Positions 34,820 through 46,245 of a stretch of DNA of 64,000 nt are shown here, one piece after another. How positions within the stretch are numbered: position 1 is the first letter of the stretch; the number at the start of each line of letters is the position of its first letter. The stretch comes from Chlorobiaceae bacterium (lineage in GTDB: Bacteria > Bacteroidota > Chlorobiia > Chlorobiales > Chlorobiaceae): assembly GCA_013334565.1 (NCBI GenBank), contig JAAXXI010000004.1, positions 24,796 to 88,795 of the forward strand, read 5' to 3'. Under the pieces are notes generated by a model that saw only the letters and a list, made by a program, of their open reading frames with translations, was not told the origin of the DNA and did not search any database. Made by a program: the position numbers and the translations under genes.

Positions 34820-35956
34820 TTACAGGAGATAGCCAAGCATGATGCCCGCCGCGAGGGCTGAACCGATGACCCCGGCGACGTTAGGAGCCATGGCGTGCAT
34901 GATCAGGTGGTTTGTCGGATCGGCCTTGAGCCCTTCCCGATGTGCCACCTGTGCGCTGTTCGGTACGGCGGATACGCCTGCGGCTCCGATGAGCGGGTTC
35001 ACCTTGCTCCCTTCCGGAAGCACGAGGTTCATCATTTTCGCGAACAGCACCCCGCCCGCAGTCGAAATGACGAAAGCTCCCGCCCCAAGGATGAAGATCT
35101 GGAGAGAATTCCTGGTCAGGAAGGTCGTCGCCTGGGCCGAAGCGCCTATCGTTACCCCGAGGATGATGCTGACGACGTCGATCAGCGCGTTCCTTGCCGT
35201 GTCGGCGAGCCTTGCGGTCACCATAGACTCCCTGAGCAGGTTTCCCAGGAAAAACATGCCGAGCAGCGGAAGCGAAGCCGGCGCGATGAACCCTGTCAGG
35301 AGCACTCCGATGACCGGGAAGAGGACCTTTTCTTTCCTTGAAACCGAACGGGGCGGTTTCATTCTGATCTTCCGCTCTTTTTCCGTTGTGAGCAGCCGCA
35401 TGACCGGCGGCTGGATGACGGGAATGAGGGCCATGTAGATATAGGCGGCGATGGTTATGGCCCCGATGAGGTGCGGAGCGAGCCTCGAGGAAAGGAAGAT
35501 TGCCGTAGGTCCGTCAGCACCTCCTATGATGCCTATGGCCGCCGAGTCGAGGTTTCCGAACCCGAGAGTGATGGCGCCTATGTAGGTCAGGAATATACCG
35601 AGCTGTGCCGCGGCACCGAGCAGGATGAGCTTCGGGTTCGAAATGAGCGGTGAAAAATCGGTCATCGCGCCGATGCCGAGGAAGATCAGCGGCGGAAAGA
35701 TCCCTTTCAGGACCCCCATGTAGAGCAGGTTCATCACGCTGCCCTCTTCCTGCACCCCGATCTGCAGTCCGGGTTGCCATGGCAGCGGGATGTTGCCGAG
35801 CAGTATCCCGAACCCGATAGGCAGCAGCAGCAGCGGCTCGTATTCGAAACGGATGGCGAGCCAGATGAACAGGAGTCCTACGAAGATCATCAGCAGATTG
35901 CCCGGCGTTGTTCCTGCAAAACCGGTATGTTGGAAAAAGTGCATTATTCCTTCCAT
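34820..35956 (-). CDS. Na+-pump decarboxylase beta subunit (OadB/MmdB/GcdB family)
   Basis: 378 aa; GFGILLGNIPL, FLGIGAMTDFSPLISNPKLILLGAAAQLGIF, GIIGGADGPTAIFLSSRLAP. Confidence 0.94.
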   Translation of the reverse strand: MEGIMHFFQHTGFAGTTPGNLLMIFVGLLFIWLAIRFEYEPLLLLPIGFGILLGNIPLPWQPGLQIGVQEEGSVMNLLYMGVLKGIFPPLIFLGIGAMTDFSPLISNPKLILLGAAAQLGIFLTYIGAITLGFGNLDSAAIGIIGGADGPTAIFLSSRLAPHLIGAITIAAYIYMALIPVIQPPVMRLLTTEKERKIRMKPPRSVSRKEKVLFPVIGVLLTGFIAPASLPLLGMFFLGNLLRESMVTARLADTARNALIDVVSIILGVTIGASAQATTFLTRNSLQIFILGAGAFVISTAGGVLFAKMMNLVLPEGSKVNPLIGAAGVSAVPNSAQVAHREGLKADPTNHLIMHAMAPNVAGVIGSALAAGIMLGYLL

Positions 35957-35963
35957 TGCGGTA

Positions 35964-36383
35964 TCATTCGATTTCTATCAGGACATCACCCTGCATGACG
36001 GTGTCGCCGACCGCGACCCTTATCTCTTTGACGGTCCCGAGTTTTTCTGGGAAAATGTTGTTTTCCATTTTCATGGCTTCGAGCACCACGACCGGCTGGT
36101 CGAGGGCTATGGCCATGCCCGGCTCTACATTGATGGCGATGATCGTGCCGGGCAGGGGTGCCTTTATGAGGCTGATTCCCGGCTTGTTGAGCGGTTCAGG
36201 CGGCTTCGGCGGCACTGTCGGCGAAGAACGGACCAGTTTTGGGGTCTGAGGCCTGGGTATTTCCTGTCCGAGTTCGACGGCATAGGATGTCCCGTTCACC
36301 TCGATTTCAGCTGCAAGGTCGTCAAGCGACTTGATTTCGACATTGTACCTGTTTCCGGCAATCGTGAATTTATATCGCCTCAT
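35964..36383 (-). CDS. Biotin carboxyl carrier subunit
   Basis: 139 aa; IKAPLPGTIIAINVEPGMAIALDQPVVVLEAMKMENNI (AMKM biotinylation site). Confidence 0.94.
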   Translation of the reverse strand: MRRYKFTIAGNRYNVEIKSLDDLAAEIEVNGTSYAVELGQEIPRPQTPKLVRSSPTVPPKPPEPLNKPGISLIKAPLPGTIIAINVEPGMAIALDQPVVVLEAMKMENNIFPEKLGTVKEIRVAVGDTVMQGDVLIEIE

Positions 36384-36763
36384 CGTTTGATCTGGTTGAA
36401 ATTGATGACGTTGTAGATCTTGGAATTCCAGGGGGAATAATTCTTGGCCGCTTTCTTGATGGTCAGGATGGCTGTTTCCTGGTCGTGCAGTTCCTCCAGG
36501 TAAAGCGAAAGAGCGAGGGCGATTGCCGCGCTCACTTCGCCTGGAACCACGGCCGCGGCGCTTTCAGGAAGCCCCTGGGTCCTGACGAGTTTTTTCTGTT
36601 TCCTCCGGCGCATCGCCGGCATCAGGCTGAACAGGATGAAGAGCAGGAAGAGCGAGCCGATGACCGTGACATAACCGAAAACAGCGAAAATCATCTGTTC
36701 TTTCGTAATCGCCGAAAAATCGACAGGCAGGATCGGAGTGCTGTTTGTCATGTGATTGCCCAT
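36380..36763 (-). CDS. Oxaloacetate/methylmalonyl-CoA decarboxylase gamma/delta-like subunit (OadG/MmdD)
   Basis: From ATG at 36763: MGNHMTNSTPILPVDFSAITKEQMIFAVFGYVTVIGSLFLLFILFSLMPAM...; one TM; 4-nt overlap with the biotin carrier gene. Confidence 0.8.
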   Translation of the reverse strand: MGNHMTNSTPILPVDFSAITKEQMIFAVFGYVTVIGSLFLLFILFSLMPAMRRRKQKKLVRTQGLPESAAAVVPGEVSAAIALALSLYLEELHDQETAILTIKKAAKNYSPWNSKIYNVINFNQIKR

Positions 36764-36765
36764 GT

Positions 36766-38307
36766 TTACAATGGAAGCGTGCAATGCTTTTTCGGCGGGT
36801 TGACGTCCTTTTTCGTCGAAAGGGTCTGCAATGCCCGGATTATCCTGAACCTGGTATTGCGGGGTTCGATGATATCGTCGATATACCCGTAACGAGCGGC
36901 TTCGTAAGGGTTCGAGAATTTCTCCCGGTAATCCTCGGCATTTTCCGCTATGAACTTTTTCCTTTCCTCGTTGGAACCGAGGGCCTTCAGCTCGCGGTTG
37001 AACAGCACTTCGATCGCGCCGTTCGGTCCCATGACGGCGATTTCCGCGCTCGGCCATGCATAGTTCACGTCCCCTCGGAGCTGCTTGGAGCTCATGACGC
37101 AGTATGCCCCGCCGTATGCTTTGCGCAGGATGACCGTGATCTTCGGGACGGTTGCCTCGCCGTAGGCGAAGATAAGCTTCGCGCCGTTGGTGATGATGCC
37201 GTCGAACTCCTGGGCGCTGCCGGGCAGGAATCCCGGAACGTCGACAAGGGTGACGATAGGGATGTTGAAGGCGTCGCAGAACCGGACGAACCGCGCGGCT
37301 TTTTTTGATGCGTTGATGTCGAGGCAGCCTGCGAGGTAGTTCGGCTGGTTGGCGACAATGCCCGTCGAAATGCCATTGAAGGTGACGAACCCGATGACGA
37401 TGTTGCGCGCATACTGGGGCTGGATTTCAAGGAACTCCCCGTTGTCGGCGACGGAGTGGATGATGTCCTTGACGTCGTAGGGAATCGACGGCTTTTCGGG
37501 AATGATGGAATTCAGGTTGTCGTCGAGCCGGTCCGGCGGATCTTCGCACACGACGAGCGGCGGTTCTTCGAGGTTGTTCTGCGGCAGGTAGCTCAGCAGT
37601 TTGCGGATAAGCAGGATGCTCTCCTTTTCGTCAGCGCCGACGAAATGGGTGACACCGGATTTTGTGGAATGCATCGATGCCCCGCCGAGGTCCTCGTCCG
37701 AGATGGTTTCGCCTGTGACGGTTTTCACCACTTTCGGTCCGGTCACGAACATGCAGCTGGTCTTGTCGGCCATCACGACGAAATCGGTCAGGGCGGGGGA
37801 ATAGACCGCTCCTCCCGCGCACGGGCCGAAAATGGCCGAGATCTGCGGGATCACGCCCGATGCCATGATGTTGCGCTGAAAAATGGTCGCGTAACCGGCA
37901 AGGCTCCTTACGCCTTCCTGTATGCGTGCACCGCCGCTGTCGTTGATACCGATGAGCGGAGCGCCGACTTTCATGGCCTGGTCCATGATCTTGCAGATTT
38001 TAAGGGCGTTCGTTTCTGACAGCGATCCGCCGAGCACGGTGAAATCCTGGGAAAAGACATAGACCGTCCGGCCGTCGATGGTGCCGTGACCCGTGATGAC
38101 GCCGTCGGAGAGGTACCGTTCACTGTCGAGTTCGAAATCGGTTGTCCGGTGGGTCACGAACATATCGTACTCCTCGAAGCTTCCTTCATCGAGCAGCATG
38201 TCGAGCCTCTCACGGGCGGTCAGCTTGCCTTTGGCATGTTGGGCGTCGATGCGTTTCTGTCCGCCGCCGAGGCGGGCTTTTTCGCGTTCTGCAATCAGAC
38301 GTTTCAT
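36766..38307 (-). CDS. mmdA: Acyl-CoA carboxyltransferase subunit (MmdA/PccB family)
   Basis: From ATG at 38307: [93 protein letters not shown]. Confidence 0.92.
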   Translation of the reverse strand: MKRLIAEREKARLGGGQKRIDAQHAKGKLTARERLDMLLDEGSFEEYDMFVTHRTTDFELDSERYLSDGVITGHGTIDGRTVYVFSQDFTVLGGSLSETNALKICKIMDQAMKVGAPLIGINDSGGARIQEGVRSLAGYATIFQRNIMASGVIPQISAIFGPCAGGAVYSPALTDFVVMADKTSCMFVTGPKVVKTVTGETISDEDLGGASMHSTKSGVTHFVGADEKESILLIRKLLSYLPQNNLEEPPLVVCEDPPDRLDDNLNSIIPEKPSIPYDVKDIIHSVADNGEFLEIQPQYARNIVIGFVTFNGISTGIVANQPNYLAGCLDINASKKAARFVRFCDAFNIPIVTLVDVPGFLPGSAQEFDGIITNGAKLIFAYGEATVPKITVILRKAYGGAYCVMSSKQLRGDVNYAWPSAEIAVMGPNGAIEVLFNRELKALGSNEERKKFIAENAEDYREKFSNPYEAARYGYIDDIIEPRNTRFRIIRALQTLSTKKDVNPPKKHCTLPL

Positions 38308-38567
38308 GGGGTAACGGGATAGAGTTTTTTTCGGCGCAGGGCGAAAGAGCATTATTCCGGAGGGGTCGTCCCGTATCCGGTCTTTGGGTCGCAGCTTCCG
38401 GTTGTTCCGGTCTGCGATGTGTTTCTGTAGCTGAGTTTTTCTTTCTATTTTCTCAAGCAGTTTTTCAATATTCAAAAAAATTCCCGAATATCCGCCTTCT
38501 CAATCGGCTTTAGCCGCAGAAGAGTATTATATTTTTAACTTTGAGGCAGAAAAACAGAGCGACCGAC

Positions 38568-39344
38568 ATGACACCCGATCTTCAACTTGCCATAGAAACC
38601 GCTGAAGAGGCTGGCAGATTGACCCTGGGCTACTTTTCGCGCAAATCCATCGAGGTTTTCCGGAAAAGGGATGCTTCGCCTGTTACCGAGGCTGACAGGA
38701 GTGCCGAAAATCTTATCCGCGACGCGATTCACAGGCGTTTTCCGCTTGACGGCCTTTTCGGCGAGGAGTTCGATGAAAGACCCTCTTCGAACCGGCGTCG
38801 CTGGATCATAGACCCCATCGACGGTACGAAGGCTTTCATACACGGTGTTCCGCTCTATGGCATACTCATCGCACTCGAGGAAGAAGATGAAATTCGTCTT
38901 GGAGTTGTTCATTTTCCCGCCCTCCGTGAATTATATTACGCTGAAAGGGGATGCGGGGCTTTTCTCGACGGCTCTCCCATCACTGTTTCATCTGTTGCCG
39001 AAAAGGCCGATTCGACCGTTCTCTATACGGAAAAGGAATACCTTCTCGATCCGCCGTCATCCCATCCTGTTGACCTGCTTCGTCATGAAGCGGCGCTTGT
39101 CAGGGGTTGGGGGGACTGCTACGGCCATATGCTCGTCGCTTCCGGCAGGGCCGAGGTGGCTGTCGACAAGATCATGAGCCCATGGGATTGCGCCGCGCTC
39201 ATTCCCGTCGTGCTCGAAGCCGGAGGATGTTGCTTCGATTACAGGGGAAGGACGACCATTTCGGGTGAAGGTCTTGTCAGTACGAACAGGGTTTTGGGGG
39301 AAAAATTGTTAAGGGCTATTGAAACCATGGATTCCCGTTCATGA
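38568..39344 (+). CDS. Inositol-monophosphatase-fold protein, likely histidinol-phosphatase
   Basis: MTPDLQLAIETAEEAGRLTLGYF; GEEFDE, WIIDPIDGTKAFIHGVPLYGILIAL, SPWDCAALIPVVLEAGG. Confidence 0.88.
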   Translation: MTPDLQLAIETAEEAGRLTLGYFSRKSIEVFRKRDASPVTEADRSAENLIRDAIHRRFPLDGLFGEEFDERPSSNRRRWIIDPIDGTKAFIHGVPLYGILIALEEEDEIRLGVVHFPALRELYYAERGCGAFLDGSPITVSSVAEKADSTVLYTEKEYLLDPPSSHPVDLLRHEAALVRGWGDCYGHMLVASGRAEVAVDKIMSPWDCAALIPVVLEAGGCCFDYRGRTTISGEGLVSTNRVLGEKLLRAIETMDSRS

Positions 39345-40087
39345 TCATTGCGCTTCTCATCATCATCGTTCTGCTTCTGGGTTGTGTTATCTGGCTGCAG
39401 GTGACGGGCTGGACCCTTGTGGAAAAAAACGATGTTGACAGGACCGGCCAGGATATCCGGCGCGAGCTCGCACAGCACAGGGCCGACAACATACAGCTCC
39501 TGCACTCCATACGCATCGAGCTGGAAGAGTCGATCAGGGAGGTTATCGAGCAGAAATTCGATGCTTTCGAATCCCGGCAGCAGGGCAGGGGCGGTTCGAG
39601 GCGTAGACGCACGACCCAGGTCCAGAGGAGTTCCGGCCCCGAGTACACTCCGGCTCCGGTGAACGATCTCAATGGTGCCGATGATGAAACAGAACCGGTT
39701 TCGTCAGGAAAATCACTTTCAAGGTACGACGAGGAGGACGATCGTCAGTTCCAGCTTTTTCCATCGGCTGCTCCCCAAACGAAATCGAAGGCCGCCCTCG
39801 AAGAGGAAATGCGTTCTCTGCTCGAGAAACCCCGTCCGGTCCCCCAGACCCAGTTGGCAGCCGAGCCTGCCCAAAATCAGCGGAAGGCGGAGGTAAAGGA
39901 TGATGATGAATATATTTCGATGATCAGGGTGCTGCCTTCAGCCGATCTTTACGACGATATTCCCGATATCGAGAACCTGCCGTCCGTCAAAGAACATGAC
40001 GCCCATGCCGCCGATCCGGATCCGAAAACCGTCAGGCTCAGGTCCGCAAGTTACATAGACGACATCCCGGATATCGAAGACCTCTGA
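39341..40087 (+). CDS. Hypothetical single-TM protein with repeated C-terminal DDIPDIE motif
   Basis: 248 aa; N-terminal TM; LYDDIPDIENLP and SYIDDIPDIEDL near the C-terminus; 4-nt overlap with the previous CDS. Confidence 0.65.
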   Translation: MIIALLIIIVLLLGCVIWLQVTGWTLVEKNDVDRTGQDIRRELAQHRADNIQLLHSIRIELEESIREVIEQKFDAFESRQQGRGGSRRRRTTQVQRSSGPEYTPAPVNDLNGADDETEPVSSGKSLSRYDEEDDRQFQLFPSAAPQTKSKAALEEEMRSLLEKPRPVPQTQLAAEPAQNQRKAEVKDDDEYISMIRVLPSADLYDDIPDIENLPSVKEHDAHAADPDPKTVRLRSASYIDDIPDIEDL

Positions 40088-40118
40088 ACATTTGTGAGGA
40101 ATTAACGGCGCTGCCCGT

Positions 40119-40865
40119 CTATTTTTCAGCGAGTGCCCCGGCGATCGCTTTTGCGAAATGCGGGGAGTCGAAGTACTCTGGGATGATGTCGGTCCTGACG
40201 CCCAGCTTTTCAAGCGCGTTTGCCGTCGTCGTGCCTATGGCCGCGATCAGGACGCCTTGCGGCAGGGCGGTTGTGCCGATGGCTTCGAAGAAATTGACGG
40301 CTGTCGACGGGCTGGTGAAGGAAAGGCAGGAAAGCCCGCCGGTTTCAAGAAGCTTTTTCACGTTGCCGGTCTCTTCGAGCGAGGGTGGGATATTTTCATA
40401 AACGGTCAGCTCGACGCACGTCCCCCCCCTTTTGCCGATAATGTCCGGAATGATGCCCAGCGAAAGGTTTCCCCTCAGGAAAAGGAAGGTTTTGCCTGAA
40501 ATTTCACTCTCGGGTATCTCTTCCATGAGTGTTGCGGCATCGGCTATTTTCGGGACGGGCTGGGTTTTGACCCCGTTCTCGTCAAGTAGTTGGGATGTTG
40601 ACTTTCCGACCGCCCATACCCTGAGCTGCTGAAGGTTTTTCAGTTCACCGGGGCTCTCTTTCAGGAGGCGCTCCATGAAAAAGCTCACGCTGTTCGTGCT
40701 GGTGAAGAAGACTCCGTCGAAGCGGGAAAGGTCGGGCACCTGCCAGCCGGGAACCGGCCTGATCTCGATTGTGGGAAACACAACGGAGATCAGGCCATAT
40801 TGTTCCAGTTCTTTTACGAACGATTCCGCCTGGTGCCTTGGTCGGGTAACGAGGACGGCTTTCAT
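40119..40865 (-). CDS. hemD: Uroporphyrinogen-III synthase
   Basis: 248 aa; [48 protein letters not shown]; follows hemC. Confidence 0.9.
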   Translation of the reverse strand: MKAVLVTRPRHQAESFVKELEQYGLISVVFPTIEIRPVPGWQVPDLSRFDGVFFTSTNSVSFFMERLLKESPGELKNLQQLRVWAVGKSTSQLLDENGVKTQPVPKIADAATLMEEIPESEISGKTFLFLRGNLSLGIIPDIIGKRGGTCVELTVYENIPPSLEETGNVKKLLETGGLSCLSFTSPSTAVNFFEAIGTTALPQGVLIAAIGTTTANALEKLGVRTDIIPEYFDSPHFAKAIAGALAEK

Positions 40866-41806
40866 TACCTCGTTTTGCGGATTTCGGAGAGGATTTTATC
40901 TGCGCCCTGTTTCAGCAGTTCCTCGGCAAGCGCGATGCCGATTTCTTCGGCCTGTTCGGGATTGCTGAGTCCGGCTTTCGTCATTTCGTTGCGCAGTCCG
41001 ACTTTGCCGTCTACCGAACCGACATAGGCGAGCAGGTTCAGCGTGCCGTTCCTGAAGGAAGCGTAAGCACCGATCGGGATCTGGCACCCGCCCTGCAGAT
41101 GACGGAGCAGCGCACGTTCGGCCCTGCAGCAGTATTCCGTGTTCGAGTGGTTGAGGATCCTGACGATTTCCCTTGTCTGTTCGTCATCGATGCGGGTTTC
41201 AATACCGAGAGCACCCTGGCCGACTGCGGGAAGCATGACTTCGTGGGGAAGGATTTCCGAGATGCGGTCGCTGAATTTCAGGCGGTAGACGCCGGCATAG
41301 GCGAGCATCATCGCGTCGAATTCCCCGTCATCGAACTTTTTGAACCGGGTGTTCAGGTTGCCCCTGATGTCGCGGATATCGAGGTCCGGACGCATGCTGA
41401 GCAGCTGCGACATCCTGCGAAGGCTGCTGGTCGCAACCCTGGATTTTTCCGGCAGGTCCTTCAGCTTGACGCCGTTTTTCGAAATGATGACGTCCCTGGT
41501 GTCCTCGCGCTCCGTGAATGAGGTGATGATGAGGCCCTCCGGGGTCGATGTCGGGACATCTTTCAGGCTGTGCACCGCAAGGTCTATCTCTTTGGCGATG
41601 AGGTGCTTTTCAATATCCTTCGTGAACAGGCCCATGTCCCCGATTTTCGAAAGCGGGGAGTCGAGAAGCACGTCACCGGTGGTTTTGACAAGTTTCAGCT
41701 CGATATCAAGCTCGGGGAAATGCCGGGAAAGTTCGTTTTTGGTGAATTCTGCCTGCCACAGAGCGAGAGGGCTGGACCTGGTGCCGATGATAAGCTTTTT
41801 TTTCAA
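40865..41806 (-). CDS. hemC: Porphobilinogen deaminase
   Basis: 313 aa; [56 protein letters not shown]. Confidence 0.96.
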   Translation of the reverse strand: MKKKLIIGTRSSPLALWQAEFTKNELSRHFPELDIELKLVKTTGDVLLDSPLSKIGDMGLFTKDIEKHLIAKEIDLAVHSLKDVPTSTPEGLIITSFTEREDTRDVIISKNGVKLKDLPEKSRVATSSLRRMSQLLSMRPDLDIRDIRGNLNTRFKKFDDGEFDAMMLAYAGVYRLKFSDRISEILPHEVMLPAVGQGALGIETRIDDEQTREIVRILNHSNTEYCCRAERALLRHLQGGCQIPIGAYASFRNGTLNLLAYVGSVDGKVGLRNEMTKAGLSNPEQAEEIGIALAEELLKQGADKILSEIRKTR

Positions 41807-41826
41807 GGCGGTTACGAATTATGAAT

Positions 41827-43104
41827 TTAGTATGACTGGTTTGGTTCTTCAAGATCGAAGATGTTGCGCACGAGGTTGACCCTGCTCGGGATGGAATCCG
41901 CCGTATCGATCGGGGCCTTGAGCATCTTGATCGGATGGTGCAGGATTTTCTTGAGGATCCTGTCCGTCAGGTGCTCCATCCGCTGCAGCTCTTCCTCGCT
42001 GACCTTGTAACGGTAGCGTTCAAGCTCTTTTTCCTTGATCTCGATGAATTTCGACTGCAGGTCCACGATCGTCGGCCTCACTTTCAGGGTGTTGATCCAC
42101 TGGGCGAAAGCGACGAGTTCCTCGTCGATGATTGCCTTGACCTTGGGCAATTCGGCGCGACGCCTTTCGAGGTTCTTGTCGATGATATGCTTGAGCGCGT
42201 CGATGTCCTTGAGGAACATGTTCTGCAGCTTGCTTATGTTAGGATCGACGTTGCGCGGCAGGCCGAGATCGAGGATGATCACCGGTTTCAGCTTGCGCTT
42301 CATCATGCTCTGGTGCATCTCCGCTTCACTGAGGATGTACTCCTTGGTGCTTACCGCAGTGATGATGATATCGAATTCGTGGAGATGGTCCCTGTAGGTT
42401 TCGAAGGGGAGGACTTTGCCGGTGCCGAGCTCTTCGGCAAGCGTTTCGGCTTTGGACTGCGTGCGGTTCGTGATGACGATGTTCCTGGCGTTTTTCTGGA
42501 ACATATGCTTTGCCGCAAGCTCTCCGGTTTCGCCTGCGCCGATGAGCAGGATCTTCTTGACCGAGAGATTGGAGAAAATTTTCTGGGCGAGCTCGACAGC
42601 CGCATAGCTTACCGAAACAGCGCCTTCCATGATCTTGGTTTTCGTCTTCACCTTCTTCGCCACGCTGAAAGCCGTGTGGCAGAGGCGGGTGATGAGGATG
42701 CCTGCCGCCTGCGTTTCGGCTGCGATTCTGTAAGCGTTCTTGACCTGCCCGAGGATCTGGCCTTCGCCGAGGATCAGCGAGTCGATTGCGCTCGACACTT
42801 CGAAAAGATGGCGTGCGGTCCCGCAGTAGAACCTTCCGAAAAAGTGCTCCGGACGAACCTCGTTTCGAGCATCCTTGTAGGCGATCAGGTACTCCTTCAG
42901 GTATTCACCGGTAACTTCTTCCATTGCCGGAACGACATAGAGCTCGGTACGGTTACAGGTGGATACAACCATCGCTTCGTGAGCAATGCCACTCGATATC
43001 AGGCCGGAAATGAATTCCTTGTTCTGGGTTTCGGTCAGTGAGATTCTTTCGCGGATTTCAATAGGTGCGGTTTTGTGGTTGACACCAACTGAAATGATAT
43101 TCAT
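41827..43104 (-). CDS. hemA: Glutamyl-tRNA reductase
   Basis: 425 aa; [53 protein letters not shown]. Confidence 0.96.
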   Translation of the reverse strand: MNIISVGVNHKTAPIEIRERISLTETQNKEFISGLISSGIAHEAMVVSTCNRTELYVVPAMEEVTGEYLKEYLIAYKDARNEVRPEHFFGRFYCGTARHLFEVSSAIDSLILGEGQILGQVKNAYRIAAETQAAGILITRLCHTAFSVAKKVKTKTKIMEGAVSVSYAAVELAQKIFSNLSVKKILLIGAGETGELAAKHMFQKNARNIVITNRTQSKAETLAEELGTGKVLPFETYRDHLHEFDIIITAVSTKEYILSEAEMHQSMMKRKLKPVIILDLGLPRNVDPNISKLQNMFLKDIDALKHIIDKNLERRRAELPKVKAIIDEELVAFAQWINTLKVRPTIVDLQSKFIEIKEKELERYRYKVSEEELQRMEHLTDRILKKILHHPIKMLKAPIDTADSIPSRVNLVRNIFDLEEPNQSY

Positions 43105-43238
43105 GGCAGGGTTGTTTTAGTGAACTGATCAAGTACAGATGCATTGAAACCAGTGCTTCCCAAGATCTTCACCGCATTAAGAGCGATGAGCAATCAATAT
43201 ACCGTTTAACTCAGTGATTTTCAAACCTCTCTCGCTAT

Positions 43239-44084
43239 TTAGGGCGTCAGACGGTGAAAAGTCGGTGAAAAGAAAGTCATCAGAACGATCAGCGCCGTCA
43301 CAAAAAGGAACAGGGATATGAAGACATAAGCCATGTGTTTGATATCCCAGCCGATGAGCGGTTTCAGCACGATGCTTGTTCCGTAGAGGAACCAGATGAT
43401 GATAAGGGTCAGCAGTTTCGGTTCCATCAGCGAAATCGATTCTCCTGAAACCTGCTGTTCGAAGTAGCCGGCGAACAGGGTGATGGAGAGGAAAAGAAAG
43501 CCGAAGGAAACGGCATGCATGGTGAGCTTTTCGAGGACCTCGAGGTTCGGAAGCCGCTGGAACAGCAGCTCGAACTTGTTGTGCTGGATCTGCCGGTAAA
43601 GCAGCAGGTAGAGCAGGCTGTAAAGGCCTGCGATCGCTATGGCGCTGAACCCGAAAATGGCTGCGATGAGGTGCACGCCTATGCCCAGGCCGCTGAACGC
43701 CATTCCCTTGTCAGGGCTGAGGGCGGTAAGGACGGAAGAGATCACCTGCGCGCCGGCGGCGAAAGAGATGATAAAAAAGCCGGTCTTGTCGCTTTTCGTG
43801 GTGAACTCGATGAAGAGGTAGGTGAGGCTCAGGGTGATGGCGACCATGCTCATCATGTTGAACGTCGAATAACTGATCTTGTACCCCTCGGTCGAGGTCA
43901 GCAGGCCAAGGTAGAACAGATGGGTCAGCACGGTCATTGCCAGGCCGGGCTGCTTGAAATTTTTGGCGAATTCATTGTCGCCGTAGAAATGGATGCCGTA
44001 GAGCACGCCCGTAAAGACATAGAGCCCCGAAAGCAGCTGGTTGAGGACAAGAAGGGGAATATTGCCGAGTAATATATTATTCAT
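43239..44084 (-). CDS. Cytochrome c assembly / HemX-CcsA-like membrane protein
   Basis: 281 aa, about 8 TM; GLGIGVHLIAAIFGFSAIAIAGLYSLLYLLLYRQ; upstream of hemA. Confidence 0.8.
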   Translation of the reverse strand: MNNILLGNIPLLVLNQLLSGLYVFTGVLYGIHFYGDNEFAKNFKQPGLAMTVLTHLFYLGLLTSTEGYKISYSTFNMMSMVAITLSLTYLFIEFTTKSDKTGFFIISFAAGAQVISSVLTALSPDKGMAFSGLGIGVHLIAAIFGFSAIAIAGLYSLLYLLLYRQIQHNKFELLFQRLPNLEVLEKLTMHAVSFGFLFLSITLFAGYFEQQVSGESISLMEPKLLTLIIIWFLYGTSIVLKPLIGWDIKHMAYVFISLFLFVTALIVLMTFFSPTFHRLTP

Positions 44085-44252
44085 CGTAAAGAAGGAAGGG
44101 ACGTGTGCAACTGTTTAGAGACCGACATGATACCCGGTACGGGAAGCGAAGCCCCGCTTCTCCGGGTTTGAAAGATTGTAGGCGATTTGCTTTATAAAAG
44201 TGTATATTCCGCCACGAAAGAATAAAATATACTTATTTACCGGGGAAAAAAG

Positions 44253-46082
44253 ATGAGCACGAAAAAGAATATCAGGAATATAGCCATTATCGCGCACGTT
44301 GATCACGGCAAGACAACGCTGGTCGATTCGATTTTCCAGAAAACCGGGGCCTTCAGGGAGAACCAGCAGGTGAACGTGAGGGTGCTCGACTCCAATCCAC
44401 AGGAACGCGAGCGGGGCATCACCATTTTTTCAAAGAATGCGGCCGCCCTTTACAAAGAATGCAAGATCAACATTGTCGATACTCCGGGCCATGCCGATTT
44501 CGGAGGCGAAGTGGAGCGTATCCTGAAAATGGTCGATGGCGTGCTCCTGCTCGTCGACGCTTTCGAAGGGCCCATGCCGCAGACGAAGTTCGTGCTCCGC
44601 AAGGCGCTCGAGCTGCACCTGAAACCTATCGTCGTCATCAACAAGATCGACCGCCCGCAGGCTGATCCGGTAAAGGTGCATGACCAGGTGCTCGACCTTT
44701 TCATCGCACTTGGCGCCGACGAGGACCAGCTCGATTTTCCCTATATCTTCACTTCCGCTAAAAACGGCATCGCAAAATACAGCATGACCGACGAGGACAG
44801 CGACATGAGCCTCCTGCTCGATACGATCATCAGGGAGATCCCGCCGCCGGAAGTCGATGACGATGCTCCATTCCAGATGCTCGTGACCAGCCTCGACTAC
44901 AGCGAGTATATCGGCAAGATCGCGATCGGCCGCATCCAGCGCGGAAAAGTGGCCCCAGGCCAGCAGCTCGTAGTCGTTGGTCCCGAAGGCATTGCAGGCA
45001 GGGGTTCGGTAACCAAACTCTTCCTTTTCGACAAGCTGCAGCGCGTTGAAGTCAAGGAGGCGGGCGCAGGCGACATCGTCGCCATGGCCGGCATCTCCGA
45101 TGCAACCGTCGGTATGACCCTCGCCTCGGTCGATGCCCCCGAAGTGCTCGAATCGTTCGAGATCAGCAAGCCTACCCTTTCGATGCTCTTTTCGGTGAAC
45201 GACTCTCCCTTCGCCGGCCAGGAAGGCAAGGAGGTCACGAGCCGCAAGATCCGCGAACGCCTGATGAAGGAAGTGATGACCAACGTCGCCCTCAAGGTAG
45301 AGGAGACCGACAGCGCCGATACCTTCAGGGTTTCCGGCAGGGGTGAGCTTCATCTGTCCGTGCTCATCGAAACCATGCGGCGTGAAGGGTACGAGCTCTC
45401 CATCTCACGTCCCGAGGTCATCATGTACCACGACGACAACGGCACCCTGATGGAGCCCGTCGAGCATGTCACCATCGACATTCCTGATGAGTATACCGGC
45501 GTCATCATCGAGAAGATGGGTCGCAGGAAAGCCGAAATGACCCATATGGGCACGCTTCGCGGCGGCATGGTGAGGCTCGAGTTCGAAATTCCGACACGCG
45601 GCCTGATCGGTTACAATCTTGAATTCACCACCGACACGAAAGGCGAAGGTATGCTTTCGCACGTGTTCCACAACTACCAGCCGTTCAAGGGCAAGCTGCC
45701 GTCAAGGGAGACCGGCGCGCTCATCTCTGCCGAAACCGGCGTCTGCGTGGCTTATGCCCTGAGCAGCCTCGAGGACCGCGGGACATTTTTCGTGCCGCCT
45801 AACACCAGGGTTTACGAAGGGATGATTGTCGGTGAGTCCACAAGAGGCCTCGATATCACCCTCAACGTCTGCAAGACGAAGAAACTCACCAACATGAGGG
45901 CATCAGGTACGGACGAATCGCTCAGGCTGACCCCGGCTAAAATACTTTCACTCGAACAGTCGCTCGAGTTCATCAACGATGACGAGCTGCTCGAAGTCAC
46001 GCCGCAGAGCCTGAGGTTGCGCAAGAAAATCCTCGATTCCAACCTGCGTGCCAAAGCCGCGAAGAAAGAGAAGGCACTGTAA
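44253..46082 (+). CDS. typA: Translational GTPase TypA/BipA
   Basis: 609 aa; [77 protein letters not shown]. Confidence 0.97.
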   Translation: MSTKKNIRNIAIIAHVDHGKTTLVDSIFQKTGAFRENQQVNVRVLDSNPQERERGITIFSKNAAALYKECKINIVDTPGHADFGGEVERILKMVDGVLLLVDAFEGPMPQTKFVLRKALELHLKPIVVINKIDRPQADPVKVHDQVLDLFIALGADEDQLDFPYIFTSAKNGIAKYSMTDEDSDMSLLLDTIIREIPPPEVDDDAPFQMLVTSLDYSEYIGKIAIGRIQRGKVAPGQQLVVVGPEGIAGRGSVTKLFLFDKLQRVEVKEAGAGDIVAMAGISDATVGMTLASVDAPEVLESFEISKPTLSMLFSVNDSPFAGQEGKEVTSRKIRERLMKEVMTNVALKVEETDSADTFRVSGRGELHLSVLIETMRREGYELSISRPEVIMYHDDNGTLMEPVEHVTIDIPDEYTGVIIEKMGRRKAEMTHMGTLRGGMVRLEFEIPTRGLIGYNLEFTTDTKGEGMLSHVFHNYQPFKGKLPSRETGALISAETGVCVAYALSSLEDRGTFFVPPNTRVYEGMIVGESTRGLDITLNVCKTKKLTNMRASGTDESLRLTPAKILSLEQSLEFINDDELLEVTPQSLRLRKKILDSNLRAKAAKKEKAL

Positions 46083-46120
46083 GGTATTCTTTCCCGTTAT
46101 TTCCGGAATTCTTCTTTAAT

Positions 46121-46152
46121 GCCTGCAAGTCAACCGCTTGCAGGCTTTTTTT
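46121..46152 (+). terminator. Rho-independent terminator after typA
   Basis: GCCTGCAAG-tcaaccg-CTTGCAGGC followed by TTTTTTT. Confidence 0.92.
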
Positions 46153-46245
46153 ATCCGATTTTATGGTGTGGCTGAATAATCTTTTTTTTGAGGCGATTTA
46201 CATTTGATGAGACCCGTATCCGGTTTGAATCTCTAAGGGTACATT

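Noticed and set aside
41935-43041. 368-aa plus-strand ORF
   Set aside because: Antisense shadow of hemA; no domain resemblance.
44141-44168. GC hairpin GAAGCG-aagccc-CGCTTC between the ccsA-like gene and typA
   Set aside because: Short stem, no T-tract and no recognised regulatory family; could be chance.
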